From the NCBI GenBank assembly GCA_034003245.1, contig JAVEYY010000013.1:43872-107871 (forward strand): a stretch of 64,000 nt of DNA, in the 5' to 3' direction. The notes below the pieces were generated by a model. The model was not told the origin of the DNA. It saw only the letters and a program-made list of their open reading frames with translations, and did not search any database. This DNA comes from Perlabentimonas sp034003245 (lineage in GTDB: Bacteria; Bacteroidota; Bacteroidia; Bacteroidales; Tenuifilaceae). The position numbers were made by a program, and so were the translations under genes. Shown piece by piece: positions 25,836-35,111 of this stretch (positions are counted from its first letter, which is position 1; every line of letters starts with the position of its first letter).

Positions 25836-27287
25836 TTACTGCGAGAAGAAGAAGCTGTTCAGCTTGTAAATATCCTCAACGCTCATGCTCAGCGATCCAT
25901 CAAAGAATGCTTCTATGGCTTTCATCAACTCCTGGAACGAGACGTAGCCGTCGCCATCCTTATCGACCTCCCTGAATTTCTCTGGAATTACACCAGGGGT
26001 AAAGGTAATGCTGCGGGTCCAAATGGGGGCAACAGGGATCATTTGGGCATCCTCGCGGCGAACAGCTGTGGGGTTCTCGAACATCTGCGCTAGCACATCG
26101 GCCGAAACTTGAACTCCTCGCTCGTCTACAATAGCGCCTAAGGGAGTATTCGCCTCATCGTCCATAAAATCGGAGATTCCATCCCCATCCGTATCAAAGG
26201 GGCAGCCTAGGGAGTCTACCGGCACCGCAACGGGGGTATCGGGGCACTCATCAAGGCGGTCGAAAACCCCATCCATATCCTGGTCGGCAAACATCACTTC
26301 GTAGTCAACATCCTCGAGCTCGGCAAAGAGCAGATCTACCTTAATCATCTCTGGATCGGAGAACAGGTCGAAGTTGAGAGAGAAGTTGGTGAACATGAAC
26401 ATATCGTTGCCCTTAAAATTACCGGGGATGTTGTACTTGGCGGCAACCTTCTCGTTAAAATTATCGAGCAAATCGGTAAAGGTGTAGTGAAGCGATGTGG
26501 CAACCCTCAGGTTAATCCGGTACGAGAGGTAAAAGTCGAAACCAAACTCAATGGGTACTACTACAGCCGTTTGCGAGTACTTTTCCAACTCGTGAAAATC
26601 GTTTTTTGCAATATCGGCGTTATAGTTGCGATTAAAGCCGATGATGTTGGCGTTAAAAGCGTTGGGGTCGGTTGCGGCAATATTCCTAATGGTTCCATCG
26701 TCCCAGAAGTGGTAGTAATCACCATTGTTGTTGGTTAAATCGGATTGGAACCGACCAATTTGCAAGGGGGAGACTCCAACGGAGAAGAATGGTCGGAAGC
26801 GTTTCGATTTCCCAAAAAGGTGCCCGAATCCATACTCCACGCTTATTCCAAACTCGAAAAATTCAGTTCGGAACGATGAGTTGTAGAATATTGGTAAAAG
26901 GTTGTCGTCGAGTTTGAGCTTGCTTACATCGCTCTGCATTTGCCGGGAGAAATCAAAATCGTGACCCTGCATGTTGCCGTAGAGGAAGAAAAAGTTGAGC
27001 TTGTAGTAATTCTTGTTCCCAAACAGGGTGGATATGTTAAACTTATAGGCCATTTCGCCCGACAGGGGGTTGAAACCCGGGTTTTTAACATCGCCCAAAA
27101 AATGGATAATTCCCGTTACCAGTGAAATCACGGGTTTGTACACGGGGTTTTCCACTTCTACCTCTTTGGTAAGGAGGCCTGTGTAGTAATCTTCGTCCTC
27201 ATCCTGTGCAAACGCTGCAGGAGCAAGGATTATCAGAGTTACTAGGCTAATACAGAAGAGTATGAACTTTCTTGTAATCATTCTCAA
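25836..27287 (-). CDS. Outer-membrane barrel-like protein with TSP3 and EF-hand calcium motifs
   Basis: This is a 483-residue exported protein with a signal peptide ending near AAFA and a mature start rich in acidic residues (QDEDEDYY). The first 330 residues alternate aromatic and polar residues in strand-like blocks, consistent with an outer-membrane beta-barrel. Thrombospondin type 3 calcium repeats follow (DQDMDGVFDRLDECPD and DTDGDGISDF). A canonical EF-hand loop (DKDGDGYVSFQEL) lies near the C terminus. There is no OmpA domain or Por-sorting tail. It is encoded 19 bp after the SPOR-like protein and is probably its envelope partner. The function is unknown, and calcium-dependent stability or assembly is an inference. 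Confidence 0.75.
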   Translation of the reverse strand: MRMITRKFILFCISLVTLIILAPAAFAQDEDEDYYTGLLTKEVEVENPVYKPVISLVTGIIHFLGDVKNPGFNPLSGEMAYKFNISTLFGNKNYYKLNFFFLYGNMQGHDFDFSRQMQSDVSKLKLDDNLLPIFYNSSFRTEFFEFGISVEYGFGHLFGKSKRFRPFFSVGVSPLQIGRFQSDLTNNNGDYYHFWDDGTIRNIAATDPNAFNANIIGFNRNYNADIAKNDFHELEKYSQTAVVVPIEFGFDFYLSYRINLRVATSLHYTFTDLLDNFNEKVAAKYNIPGNFKGNDMFMFTNFSLNFDLFSDPEMIKVDLLFAELEDVDYEVMFADQDMDGVFDRLDECPDTPVAVPVDSLGCPFDTDGDGISDFMDDEANTPLGAIVDERGVQVSADVLAQMFENPTAVRREDAQMIPVAPIWTRSITFTPGVIPEKFREVDKDGDGYVSFQELMKAIEAFFDGSLSMSVEDIYKLNSFFFSQ

Positions 27288-27306
27288 TCTTATAGAAGTG
27301 ATATAG

Positions 27307-28686
27307 TTACCTATACCACTGTTGATTTGTAATCATCAGGGCTTCCTGCACGGTAATTCTTACGCCATTGTTGTAGGCTGCCACAAACGCATCTTCGATG
27401 GGAGTGGTTGACCAAATGTCGTTTCTGCGATCGCGTGCAATCTTGTACTCGGGGAACGAGCCAATGGAGTACTTATACCATCCTTCGTGCCGCTCGGTGC
27501 GTACATCCTCGGTTATGTTTAGCCTACGGAAGTATCGCTTAATATCAACTGGTTTATGCCCAGCGGCAAGTTGTACCCTATAGTAAACGCCCTCTTCGGG
27601 TTCCAGCAAGTACGACATGTCAAGTTCAACTTTGGGTTGCTGAGCACGGGGGCGCTTCTCGTCAATTTTCTGGAGTTGCACAGGAATTTCGCGACCTCCA
27701 TCAGCTTCTGTGTACGATGTGCTAGTAGGAGTTCCGGCCACCTGTGTGGGCGGAATAAACTTTGGCGATGGTGCCGATGCGATAATTCCATCTAGATGTC
27801 GTGGGTCGAGATTAGTTAGGTCTACATTCTGCTGCGTTATGTCTATAACTTGAGTTACCTCGTTGAGGATAAAGGAAAAAGTACCTTTTAGTGGTAACTC
27901 GGTGGTTCCTCTACCATCTTTTGGACTAAGCCTATAGTTAACCACAAAACGGGGTTCGGGGGGAAGGTTCATCCATAAGAATTTGGCCTTTTGATCCTTA
28001 AAGGTGAAGATGGCGTCTCGGGTCGAAACGGCCTCGGCGATGTAACCATTTGGTATGTCCTCCTCAATTTTGGCAAACTTGTCGGCCGAGCCTCGGCTAA
28101 CCAAAATGTTAACCAGCATGTCGTTCCCTTCGCCGGTGAAAAGGGGTGTTTGCCTAATGCAGCGAACATTGCTAGCCAGCAACGATACCGGGGGCTGGTA
28201 GGGTAACATCTGCTGGAATTCCGAAATATCAACAATTAAATTCGGATTTATTGTGGCTGATGGCCGAATGGTAATCTGTTTGGCGTCGAGCTTAATCGAC
28301 TTGCGGTCGTTTCCGTCGATATACGAGAATAGGCCATCGAGGCTAAACGAGCCCTTAAGGCGCTCGTCTACCTTAATCTTATAGGTAATTTTAATCTCAT
28401 CGTCGGCGGGTAATCGAAGCCAGATAAATTTTATGCTCTGATCCTCAAATGCAAAGTTGGCATTCTGGTTATCGATAACCCGAGCGGTTAGTCCTCGGGG
28501 AAGTTCCTGGTTGAAGCGGGCAAAACTCTCAGCGCCTCGTTTGCGAAGGGTAACCTCAATGTCGAATTCGGCACCTGCTGTTACCTCGTTGGGCGCTCTA
28601 AGCTGCAGGGTAACGTCGCTTGGAAAGAAAATGTTGGCGAGAATTACCCCTACCATGTTAATTAGAATAACTATAAACTTAACCAT
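27307..28686 (-). CDS. Exported protein with a duplicated beta domain and C-terminal SPOR-like domain
   Basis: This is a 459-residue protein with an N-terminal hydrophobic segment. Two copies of a roughly 120-residue domain (about 30-150 and 180-305) share the pattern FARFNQELPRGLTARV...FAFEDQSIKFIWLRLP, against FAKIEEDIPNGYIAEA...FTFKDQKAKFLWMNLP. They look like immunoglobulin-like or DUF11-type beta sandwiches. A Pro-rich linker then leads to a SPOR-like end (about 375-459, YYRVQLAAG...YSIGSFPEYKIARDRRN). SPOR domains bind denuded septal glycan, which suggests cell-wall or division-site attachment. It heads the operon with the TSP3/EF-hand protein. The combination is not one I recognise. 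Confidence 0.72.
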   Translation of the reverse strand: MVKFIVILINMVGVILANIFFPSDVTLQLRAPNEVTAGAEFDIEVTLRKRGAESFARFNQELPRGLTARVIDNQNANFAFEDQSIKFIWLRLPADDEIKITYKIKVDERLKGSFSLDGLFSYIDGNDRKSIKLDAKQITIRPSATINPNLIVDISEFQQMLPYQPPVSLLASNVRCIRQTPLFTGEGNDMLVNILVSRGSADKFAKIEEDIPNGYIAEAVSTRDAIFTFKDQKAKFLWMNLPPEPRFVVNYRLSPKDGRGTTELPLKGTFSFILNEVTQVIDITQQNVDLTNLDPRHLDGIIASAPSPKFIPPTQVAGTPTSTSYTEADGGREIPVQLQKIDEKRPRAQQPKVELDMSYLLEPEEGVYYRVQLAAGHKPVDIKRYFRRLNITEDVRTERHEGWYKYSIGSFPEYKIARDRRNDIWSTTPIEDAFVAAYNNGVRITVQEALMITNQQWYR

Positions 28687-29051
28687 AATGGTTGCGCTTT
28701 TTTTGTTATAGTGATACCTAAAGCTAGGTATTCGTTTACAATATTAGCAAATAAAACCGTTACAAAGCTAACAAACCGCCGTAAATATTGTGCCCTGTTG
28801 ATTATTTTTTAAATATGTTCAAAACTTTTTCGTTGCCAATACATGTATTTTGTTCTTCAAATTTTGCTGGGTTTTGATTCGAATACATATTTAAAAATCA
28901 GAAATACAGTGCAATAACTAAAAATACTTCCTCATAATAAAATGAAAAAGAAAAAGTGTTGGTTCGTTGTTACTGGAAAGCAACAATACCAACACTTTTT
29001 ACAGTTTTATTGATTATTCAATAAGTAATAACCCTAATTCAAGCCTTTTGG
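28687..29051. other. AT-rich intergenic interval
   Basis: It contains the leader of the 27307-28686 operon, with a TAGCTTTA -7-like box. A perfect 12-nt palindrome, AATACATGTATT, lies at 28838-28849, further upstream than the promoter. The kinase terminator is at 28951-29000. No gene is seen. Confidence 0.45.
28951..29000 (-). terminator. Terminator for the nucleoside kinase gene
   Basis: The outer stem AAAAAGTGTTGGT/ACCAACACTTTTT has an inner TTGTT/AACAA stem. The T run is long on the minus strand. Confidence 0.8.
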
Positions 29052-30722
29052 TTACTTGTATGAGAATGTACTGCCCCCAAGAAACTCTCTTAAAATTGAT
29101 GTGGGTGGAATTTCATCGGCTTGGATTCGGGCAAAGAAGCTAAGAAATTTCATTAGTCTTCGGGCTTCGGCGTATTCGGGAACGTTCATGGGTACTTCCC
29201 GGAGAATAGGCTCGGCATAGGTTTTTAGAATTCCAAATTCGTATAGCAGAGCCGAATTAAACATTACATCGGCTTCTTCCTGGTATGGGAAAATGTTGTG
29301 ATCCTCGCCGCGCCTAACGCTTTCCCAGCGCGAAATGGTATCGAGTGCGCTGTAACCTCGGTACTTGTAGTCGCGGATAATCCTCCGGATTAGCCGGTTG
29401 TCGGTAGTTGGGATCCTATTAGTACCATCAATCGATAACGAGGTAAGGGCTGAGATGTAGATAAGGAATTTCTTATCCGATTCGATAAGTGGGGTTAGGT
29501 TGGGATTAAGCGCGTGGATACCCTCAATAATAATAATTCCGTTATCCTCAATTTGCAAGCTAGTTCCATCGTAAAACCTTTTGCCCGTTTCGAACGAGAA
29601 CTTGGGCAGATCCACTTTCTTACCGGCAAGTAAATCGAGAAGGTTCTTGTTAAAGGTATCGATATCGAGAGCCCCTAACGATTCAAAGTCGTATTCGCCG
29701 TGCTCGTCGAGGGGCGTATGTTCACGATCTACAAAGTAGTTGTCGAGCGAGATGGTGTGAGGGGTAAGCCCCGATACTTTAAGCTGAATGGCAATCCTTT
29801 TGGCAAATGTGGTTTTCCCCGACGATGAGGGGCCCGATATCATCACAATGCGTACCTTATCTCTTTTGCTGTAGATTTGATCAGCAATTTGTACTACTTT
29901 CCGCTCGTGAAGGGCTTCGGAGATTTTTATCAGCTCGCTCGAGTTCCCCTGCTGCACCTGCTTGTTGATAGCTGCAACGGTGCTGACTCCCAAAATTTCG
30001 ACCCACTCCTTATACTCCTGAAAAATGTCGAACATCTTGTTCTGAATAACAATATCCTCCATCTCCTTTGGGTTGCTGCGTTTGGGAACCATTAGCAGCA
30101 TGCCCTGATAGTATTTTACCAGGTCGAATACAGATAGGTAACCGGTTGATGGAACAAGACAGCCATAGAAGTAGTCGGCAGTGTTGTTAATGTAGTAAAC
30201 CGAGGTGTACATGGTGCCACGGGTTTCGAACAGACTAGCCTTTTCTATCTGACCTTTGTTCCTAAACATCTCAGCAACATCCTTTGTGAGAACCTTATCG
30301 CGCCTAATAGGAAGGTTTTCGGCAATAATCTCCCTCATCCTGTCGCCAATACTAAATATTAAGGGGTATTCTATTGACTCGTCTATTCCCTCAATCTCAC
30401 AGTAAAACCCTTTGGATACCGAATGCTCAATTTGCACACGGGCACCAGGTATAACATCGCTCACCGCTTTTTGAAGCACAAAGAATAGGCTTCGCTGGTA
30501 CATCCGCATGCCCGCGGGGTGAGTAATATCGATAAACCTAATGCTTTTTGGGCTATATACCTCGTAATCGAGTTCTTTGAGTTCGTTGTTAATCATGGCG
30601 CCCAAAATAGGGTGTTTTAGTTCAAGGTTAAATGCCTTTGATACTTCTAGCAAGTTTAATCCTGGCTTTAATTTTTTTCGCTGATTTGTGTTTTCGCAAA
30701 TTACCTCTACCTCTTTCCTCAT
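29052..30722 (-). CDS. Uridine-kinase-like nucleoside kinase with N-terminal TGS/ThrRS-like region
   Basis: This is a 556-residue protein. An N-terminal TGS-like domain (about residues 1-60) and a ThrRS-editing-like segment (about 60-260) precede a P-loop phosphoribulokinase/uridine kinase domain. The Walker A motif GPSSSGKTTFAKR lies near residue 295, followed by SLDNYFVDR and IIIEGIHALN. Such fusions are widespread in Bacteroidota and Firmicutes and are annotated as nucleoside kinases. The substrate is probably uridine or cytidine, but the role of the tRNA-synthetase-like front is not settled. The gene is monocistronic. Confidence 0.88.
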   Translation of the reverse strand: MRKEVEVICENTNQRKKLKPGLNLLEVSKAFNLELKHPILGAMINNELKELDYEVYSPKSIRFIDITHPAGMRMYQRSLFFVLQKAVSDVIPGARVQIEHSVSKGFYCEIEGIDESIEYPLIFSIGDRMREIIAENLPIRRDKVLTKDVAEMFRNKGQIEKASLFETRGTMYTSVYYINNTADYFYGCLVPSTGYLSVFDLVKYYQGMLLMVPKRSNPKEMEDIVIQNKMFDIFQEYKEWVEILGVSTVAAINKQVQQGNSSELIKISEALHERKVVQIADQIYSKRDKVRIVMISGPSSSGKTTFAKRIAIQLKVSGLTPHTISLDNYFVDREHTPLDEHGEYDFESLGALDIDTFNKNLLDLLAGKKVDLPKFSFETGKRFYDGTSLQIEDNGIIIIEGIHALNPNLTPLIESDKKFLIYISALTSLSIDGTNRIPTTDNRLIRRIIRDYKYRGYSALDTISRWESVRRGEDHNIFPYQEEADVMFNSALLYEFGILKTYAEPILREVPMNVPEYAEARRLMKFLSFFARIQADEIPPTSILREFLGGSTFSYK

Positions 30723-31077
30723 TTCGCTATCAGTTTTTTATGGCTGTTGATTATTCAGTCACTTTGTTTAATCTTTGGGTAAATATAGTAATTCAACCCA
30801 AAACCCTTGCTAGAGTTCTTCGTTAAAATTCATTATTTTTGATTCAGTACCATGTTACAATTAATTTTTATCCTCTCCATAATGTCTATAATTAAGTTAG
30901 TTATCTACTGTGTGGTGGCTGCCTTAGTCGAGTTGCTTAGCTATTTGTTCCCCCCTAAAAATATTAAAGGTGTTTAGACATATTCTCTGTTTTGATAAAC
31001 AAACTTTGGCTCATTTTTTGATAACTGTCGATTAACTTTTCAGTTTCATGTAACCTAAAAACTTAATACTAAAGATT
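30723..31077. other. Divergent intergenic interval
   Basis: The 355-bp AT-rich region holds the leaders of the nucleoside kinase (minus) and the beta-helix lipoprotein (plus), plus the possible microprotein at 30882-30977. Near 31005-31040 there are TTTG and TAACTTTT elements whose spacing is not canonical. Confidence 0.4.
30882..30977 (+). CDS. Possible 31-residue membrane microprotein
   Basis: This short frame begins MSIIKLVIYCVVAALVEL and ends PPKNIKGV. It would form one hydrophobic helix with a basic tail, a common microprotein design. No clear promoter or ribosome-binding signal is seen, so it may be chance. It lies in the 355-bp gap between divergent genes. Confidence 0.3.
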   Translation: MSIIKLVIYCVVAALVELLSYLFPPKNIKGV

Positions 31078-32202
31078 ATGAGAAAACTTCAATTTGCGCT
31101 GGCCTTTTTGGTGGCGGTATCGCTAAACTCATGCGATTTACTTAACACCGAAGATGAGGGTGATGTAGTTATTGTTAGCGAGAACATCACAACACCAACA
31201 ACTTGGGTGAGCTCCAAGGTATATGTAATTGAGTATGGTATTTACATTGATGCCAACTTAACTATTGAACCGGGCACAACCATTAAATTTAAATCGGGAA
31301 CATGGCTTTCGTTTGGAGGTAGCGAAAACATGACTCTAACAGCCAATGGTACTGCCGAAAACCCCATTATATTTACCTCTTACTCTAGCACTCCTGCAGC
31401 CGGCGCTTGGCAAGGCCTTTGGTTCGAGGATCATGTGCTATCAAACAGCTCTATGTCGTATTGTGAAGTGAATTATGCAGGTGAGAGTAATTACCATGCT
31501 CTAAACGTTAACCGGAAAATTAGCATCAACAACTGCACCATTACAAATGCCAAGAAGTACGGCATTTATTGCCACGAGGGTTTTGTTTCCTTTACTGGCA
31601 ACAGCATAAGCAATGTGGGCGGACATGCCATTGAGATAGAGTGCATCGGTCTTAGCTCAGTTGGGGAGAATAATAGCATTACATGCGACCCCGGTTACGG
31701 AATTTTGGTTAGAAGTGGAAATATAACCGATAATACTGCAGAGACATGGGTAAAACAAGCAGTTCCATACTACATTGAGGGTGGAATTTATGTGGACAAG
31801 GACATTACCATACAAGCAGGTACTGCTCTGAAATTTATGGCTAGTGCATGGCTCGAGTTTGGCGGAACCAATAGCACAACTCTTACTGCTGTGGGAACTG
31901 AAGCAGAGCCTATCGTGTTTTCCTCTGCCGCTGCTACTCCAGCGCCCGGTGCATGGGCTGGTCTATTCTTTGCCGAAAACACTACTGCAAATACCCTGCT
32001 TAAGTATTGTACTGTGGAGTATGCTGGTAAGGACAACGATCGTGCTAATATCACCCTTACTCATGTTAATGGTATTACTATTGAGAATTGCACTATTAGA
32101 AATTCCAGTGGATATGGTGTTTTTCTTTATAACAGCAGTTGGAATAATGTTAATAATACGTTTTCCAACAATACCCTCGGAGATATTCAAGTTGGTAGTT
32201 AA
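31078..32202 (+). CDS. Lipoprotein with duplicated right-handed beta-helix domain
   Basis: This is a 374-residue lipoprotein with lipobox SLNSC, so it is anchored after cleavage at that Cys. Two homologous halves (about residues 40-205 and 215-374) repeat the pattern TWV...YYIE.GIY.D..LTI..GT.LKF....WL.FGG....TLTA.GT..EPI.F.S....P..GAW.GL.F. Each ends with short parallel beta-helix turns (INNCTITNAKKYGIY and IENCTIRNSSGYGVF). This fold occurs in pectate-lyase-like and surface-binding proteins, but no catalytic residues are recognisable. The Asn-rich, acidic surface suggests binding to an extracellular polymer. It is monocistronic, followed by a terminator. Confidence 0.8.
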   Translation: MRKLQFALAFLVAVSLNSCDLLNTEDEGDVVIVSENITTPTTWVSSKVYVIEYGIYIDANLTIEPGTTIKFKSGTWLSFGGSENMTLTANGTAENPIIFTSYSSTPAAGAWQGLWFEDHVLSNSSMSYCEVNYAGESNYHALNVNRKISINNCTITNAKKYGIYCHEGFVSFTGNSISNVGGHAIEIECIGLSSVGENNSITCDPGYGILVRSGNITDNTAETWVKQAVPYYIEGGIYVDKDITIQAGTALKFMASAWLEFGGTNSTTLTAVGTEAEPIVFSSAAATPAPGAWAGLFFAENTTANTLLKYCTVEYAGKDNDRANITLTHVNGITIENCTIRNSSGYGVFLYNSSWNNVNNTFSNNTLGDIQVGS

Positions 32203-32230
32203 CAGTTTTTCAATTCTTCCAAAGGATTTA

Positions 32231-32255
32231 GGGGTCATTTTTGACCCCTTTTTTT
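32231..32255 (+). terminator. Terminator after beta-helix lipoprotein
   Basis: The GGGGTCA/TGACCCC stem has a four-base T loop and a T7 tract. Confidence 0.85.
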
Positions 32256-32383
32256 GGCTTTACCTGTCAGGTAGAATCTTTCTAAATTGCCCGTGTTTCT
32301 TACTTTTTGGACAATATGGAGTTGTTCCGATAATTAATTCTTCCTAAATTGCATTACAATTCCTAAACCTTAAAAGTTTAGCT

Positions 32384-32965
32384 ATGCAAAAGTTCATTCG
32401 CATCTTTATCCCTCCGGATAGGTGGAAGTTACCCGTAATTCTTCTGCTAGGAATTTTCTTTGGACTTGGTGCTTTCTCGTTTCACATTTCCAAAGCTCCA
32501 TCATACCTGTCCGATAGCCCCCAAACATGTATTAACTGCCATATTATGGCTCCACAGTACTCAACTTGGGCGCATAGCGCTCATCGCGAGTACACCAACT
32601 GTAACGATTGTCACGTGCCCCATAATAATATGGTAAATCACTACTACTTTAAAGCAATGGATGGTTTAAGGCATGCCACTATTTTTACCCTTAGGGCTGA
32701 ACCACAAGTTATACAGATTAAAGAGGCAGGTGCCGAAGCGGTTCAAAATAATTGTATTCGTTGCCATTCTAATGTGATTTCCGACACGCGCATGATGCGA
32801 CCCGAATACACCCAAAATGACCTGCGGAAAGAACGTAAGTGCTGGGAATGCCATCGCGAAGCACCACACGGAAGGGTAAAGGGATTATCTACAACTCCTT
32901 ATGCTCTTGTCCCGCTTCTCGAGAGCCCAGTTCCTGCTTGGCTAAAAAAAATAATGGAGAATTAG
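32384..32965 (+). CDS. nrfH: Cytochrome c nitrite reductase small subunit NrfH
   Basis: This is a 193-residue NapC/NirT-type tetraheme membrane cytochrome that oxidises menaquinol and passes electrons to NrfA in the periplasm. One N-terminal helix (PVILLLGIFFGLGAFSF) anchors it. Four CxxCH heme sites are present: CINCH, CNDCH, CIRCH and CWECH. The Met in CINCHIMAPQYSTW is the distinctive ligand region of the first heme in NrfH. It begins the nrfHA-lipoprotein operon, with nrfA 36 bp downstream. The cytochrome c maturation genes needed for heme attachment are not in the window. Confidence 0.95.
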   Translation: MQKFIRIFIPPDRWKLPVILLLGIFFGLGAFSFHISKAPSYLSDSPQTCINCHIMAPQYSTWAHSAHREYTNCNDCHVPHNNMVNHYYFKAMDGLRHATIFTLRAEPQVIQIKEAGAEAVQNNCIRCHSNVISDTRMMRPEYTQNDLRKERKCWECHREAPHGRVKGLSTTPYALVPLLESPVPAWLKKIMEN

Positions 32966-33001
32966 CGATAAAACAACATAGTAAACCTAAAACATAAACA
33001 C

Positions 33002-34504
33002 ATGAAACCAATTGGAGAATTGATTAAAGAAAAACCCTGGTTAGGTTGGGTCTTCTTTTTTGGCACTATGGTAATCGTTTTTTTACTGGGATTGCTTGCA
33101 TCGTCGATAGTTGAACGACGAGCCGAAGCCATTTTTGCCTACACCCCACAGGTTGAGCATGAACAGTGGGAGCCAAGGCTCGAGGTTTGGGGCATGAATT
33201 TTCCCCGTCAGTACGAAACCTACAAGCAAACTGCCGATACTACCTTCAAAAGCAAGTATTACGGTGCACAAAAAATTGATATGCTTACCGAGTACCCCGA
33301 ATTGGTAGTACTTTGGGCTGGATATGCTTTCTCAATGGACTATAGGCAAGGTAGAGGGCATATGCATGCAATAGATGATGTTAGGCAAACACTGCGAATT
33401 GGTTCTCCAATGAAAGCGGGCGATGGCCCGCAACCCGGAACTTGCTGGACATGTAAAAGCCCCGATGTTCCCAGACTAATGAAGGAAATGGGTGTCGCGG
33501 AGTTTTACGCATCAACCGTTTCGGCTCTTGGCCCCGAGGTGGTTAATCCTATCGGCTGCGCCGATTGTCATGATGCCAAAACCATGCAGCTTCAAATCAC
33601 ACGTCCAGGACTTATTGAGGCATTCCAGCGCCAAGGCAAGGATGTTGCAAAAGCCACCCATCAGGAGATGCGCTCGCTGGTCTGCGCCCAGTGCCATGTG
33701 GAGTACTACTTTAAAGGCGAAGGAAAGTACCTAACTTTCCCTTGGGACAAAGGGTTTAGCATGGAGAATATGGAAGCATATTACGATGAAATCAAGTTTT
33801 CGGATTGGACACATAAGCTTAGCCGTGCTCCAATGATTAAAGCACAGCACCCCGATTATGAGATTTTCCGTTTTGGTGTTCACTACGATCGCGGCGTTTC
33901 GTGTGCCGACTGCCATATGCCCTATAAGAGCCAGGGCGGTGTTAAATTCACAAACCATCATATCCAAAGCCCTCTAAATGATGTTGCAAATACCTGCGGT
34001 GTTTGTCATCGGGAGGAGGCTGAAAAAATGGTTCAGAACGTATACCAACGCCAGGATGCGCTGCACCAAACCCGAACTCTGCTCGAGGAAGTGTTGGCTA
34101 AGGCTCATATCGAGGCCAAGTTTGCCTGGGACAAAGGCGCCAAGGAAAATCAGATGGAGAAAGCGCTTAAGCTAATTAGGGGAGCACAGTGGCGTTGGGA
34201 TTACGTGGCGGCCAGCCATGGTGCCTCTTTCCACGCACCTTTCGAGAGTGCAAGGGTTATTGGCCTTGGTTTGGAGAAAGCGCAAGAAGCTCGGCTTGAG
34301 ATATCAAGAGTATTGGCCAGTCTGGGTTACTCTAGCCCAGTTCCTTTGCCCGATATTTCAACAAAAGCTAAAGCGCAGGAACTAATTGGGCTTGATATGA
34401 AAACCTTGAACGCCAATAAAAAAGTGTTTATGGAAACCGTTGTTCCCGAATGGCTAAAGCAAGCCTTGGAGCGTGAGGCTCAGTATCCAACTAAAAATAT
34501 CTAG
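33002..34504 (+). CDS. nrfA: Ammonia-forming cytochrome c nitrite reductase NrfA
   Basis: NrfA reduces nitrite to ammonium with six electrons in the periplasm. Five heme sites are present. The active-site heme has the special CWTCK motif (C148 to K152), followed by CADCH, CAQCH, CADCH and CGVCH. An N-terminal helix (WVFFFGTMVIVFLLGLLA) acts as an uncleaved signal or anchor. The length of 500 residues is normal. The conserved VEYYFKGEGKYLTFPWDKG calcium/active-site loop and the TNHHIQSPL segment are present. It follows nrfH and lies 3 bp before a lipoprotein gene. Confidence 0.97.
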   Translation: MKPIGELIKEKPWLGWVFFFGTMVIVFLLGLLASSIVERRAEAIFAYTPQVEHEQWEPRLEVWGMNFPRQYETYKQTADTTFKSKYYGAQKIDMLTEYPELVVLWAGYAFSMDYRQGRGHMHAIDDVRQTLRIGSPMKAGDGPQPGTCWTCKSPDVPRLMKEMGVAEFYASTVSALGPEVVNPIGCADCHDAKTMQLQITRPGLIEAFQRQGKDVAKATHQEMRSLVCAQCHVEYYFKGEGKYLTFPWDKGFSMENMEAYYDEIKFSDWTHKLSRAPMIKAQHPDYEIFRFGVHYDRGVSCADCHMPYKSQGGVKFTNHHIQSPLNDVANTCGVCHREEAEKMVQNVYQRQDALHQTRTLLEEVLAKAHIEAKFAWDKGAKENQMEKALKLIRGAQWRWDYVAASHGASFHAPFESARVIGLGLEKAQEARLEISRVLASLGYSSPVPLPDISTKAKAQELIGLDMKTLNANKKVFMETVVPEWLKQALEREAQYPTKNI

Positions 34505-34507
34505 TTT

Positions 34508-34945
34508 ATGAGATCCGTTTTCTGTGTTGCATTTCTTTCGCTGTTGTTATGGGGATGTGCCCAACCAATTAACCCCGAGGTTGAGGCTGTTAAACAGGTA
34601 ATTAACAAGGCCTACGTTGAGGGAATTCATAACAATGGTAGCATTGATGATATTAAAGCCGGATTTGATCCTAGTTTTGAAATGCTATCCAATACCAATG
34701 GAGAACTTACCCGTTTTGCAATTGCCGACTGGATTGAGCGAATTGAATCCAATAGGGCAAACAATCCTGATCAGAAAAGGGAGCGTACCGATGTTAAGTT
34801 TTTAGATATTGATATCACGGGAGGAACTGCCTCGGTTAAGTTCGAACTGCTAAGGGGCGAAAAAACGATCTTTACCGATTACATGTATCTCTACAAATTC
34901 GATGACGGTTGGAGAATCGTATGCAAAGTATATCATAGACACTAG
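34508..34945 (+). CDS. NTF2/SnoaL-like lipoprotein in the nrf operon
   Basis: This is a 145-residue lipoprotein with lipobox LLWGC. The mature part follows the cone-shaped NTF2-like pattern of small Bacteroidota lumazine-binding-like proteins. A first helix (VEAVKQVINKAYVEGIHN) precedes strands ending in TDYMYLYKFDDGWRIVCKVYHRH. It starts 3 bp after nrfA and ends the operon, so it is co-expressed with nitrite reductase. Its role there is unknown. It might be a ligand-binding or chaperone-like accessory factor, but the same family also occurs elsewhere with unrelated genes. Confidence 0.75.
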   Translation: MRSVFCVAFLSLLLWGCAQPINPEVEAVKQVINKAYVEGIHNNGSIDDIKAGFDPSFEMLSNTNGELTRFAIADWIERIESNRANNPDQKRERTDVKFLDIDITGGTASVKFELLRGEKTIFTDYMYLYKFDDGWRIVCKVYHRH

Positions 34946-34965
34946 ATATTAAACAGCAATTTTAT

Positions 34966-34992
34966 AAAGCCCCGATTCCGGGGCTTTTTTTT
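34966..34992 (+). terminator. Terminator of the nrf operon
   Basis: The stem AAAGCCCCG/CGGGGCTTT has a four-base loop and eight T residues. Confidence 0.9.
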
Positions 34993-35111
34993 GCAAATAT
35001 CCAAACATGTTGAAGAACCTAAAATTATCACTGTAAAAATCGCAACTTTTTGTTCAACCTTTGGGTACATTTACATAGTATTTAAACACCACCTTTTCTT
35101 ATTAGTTTACT

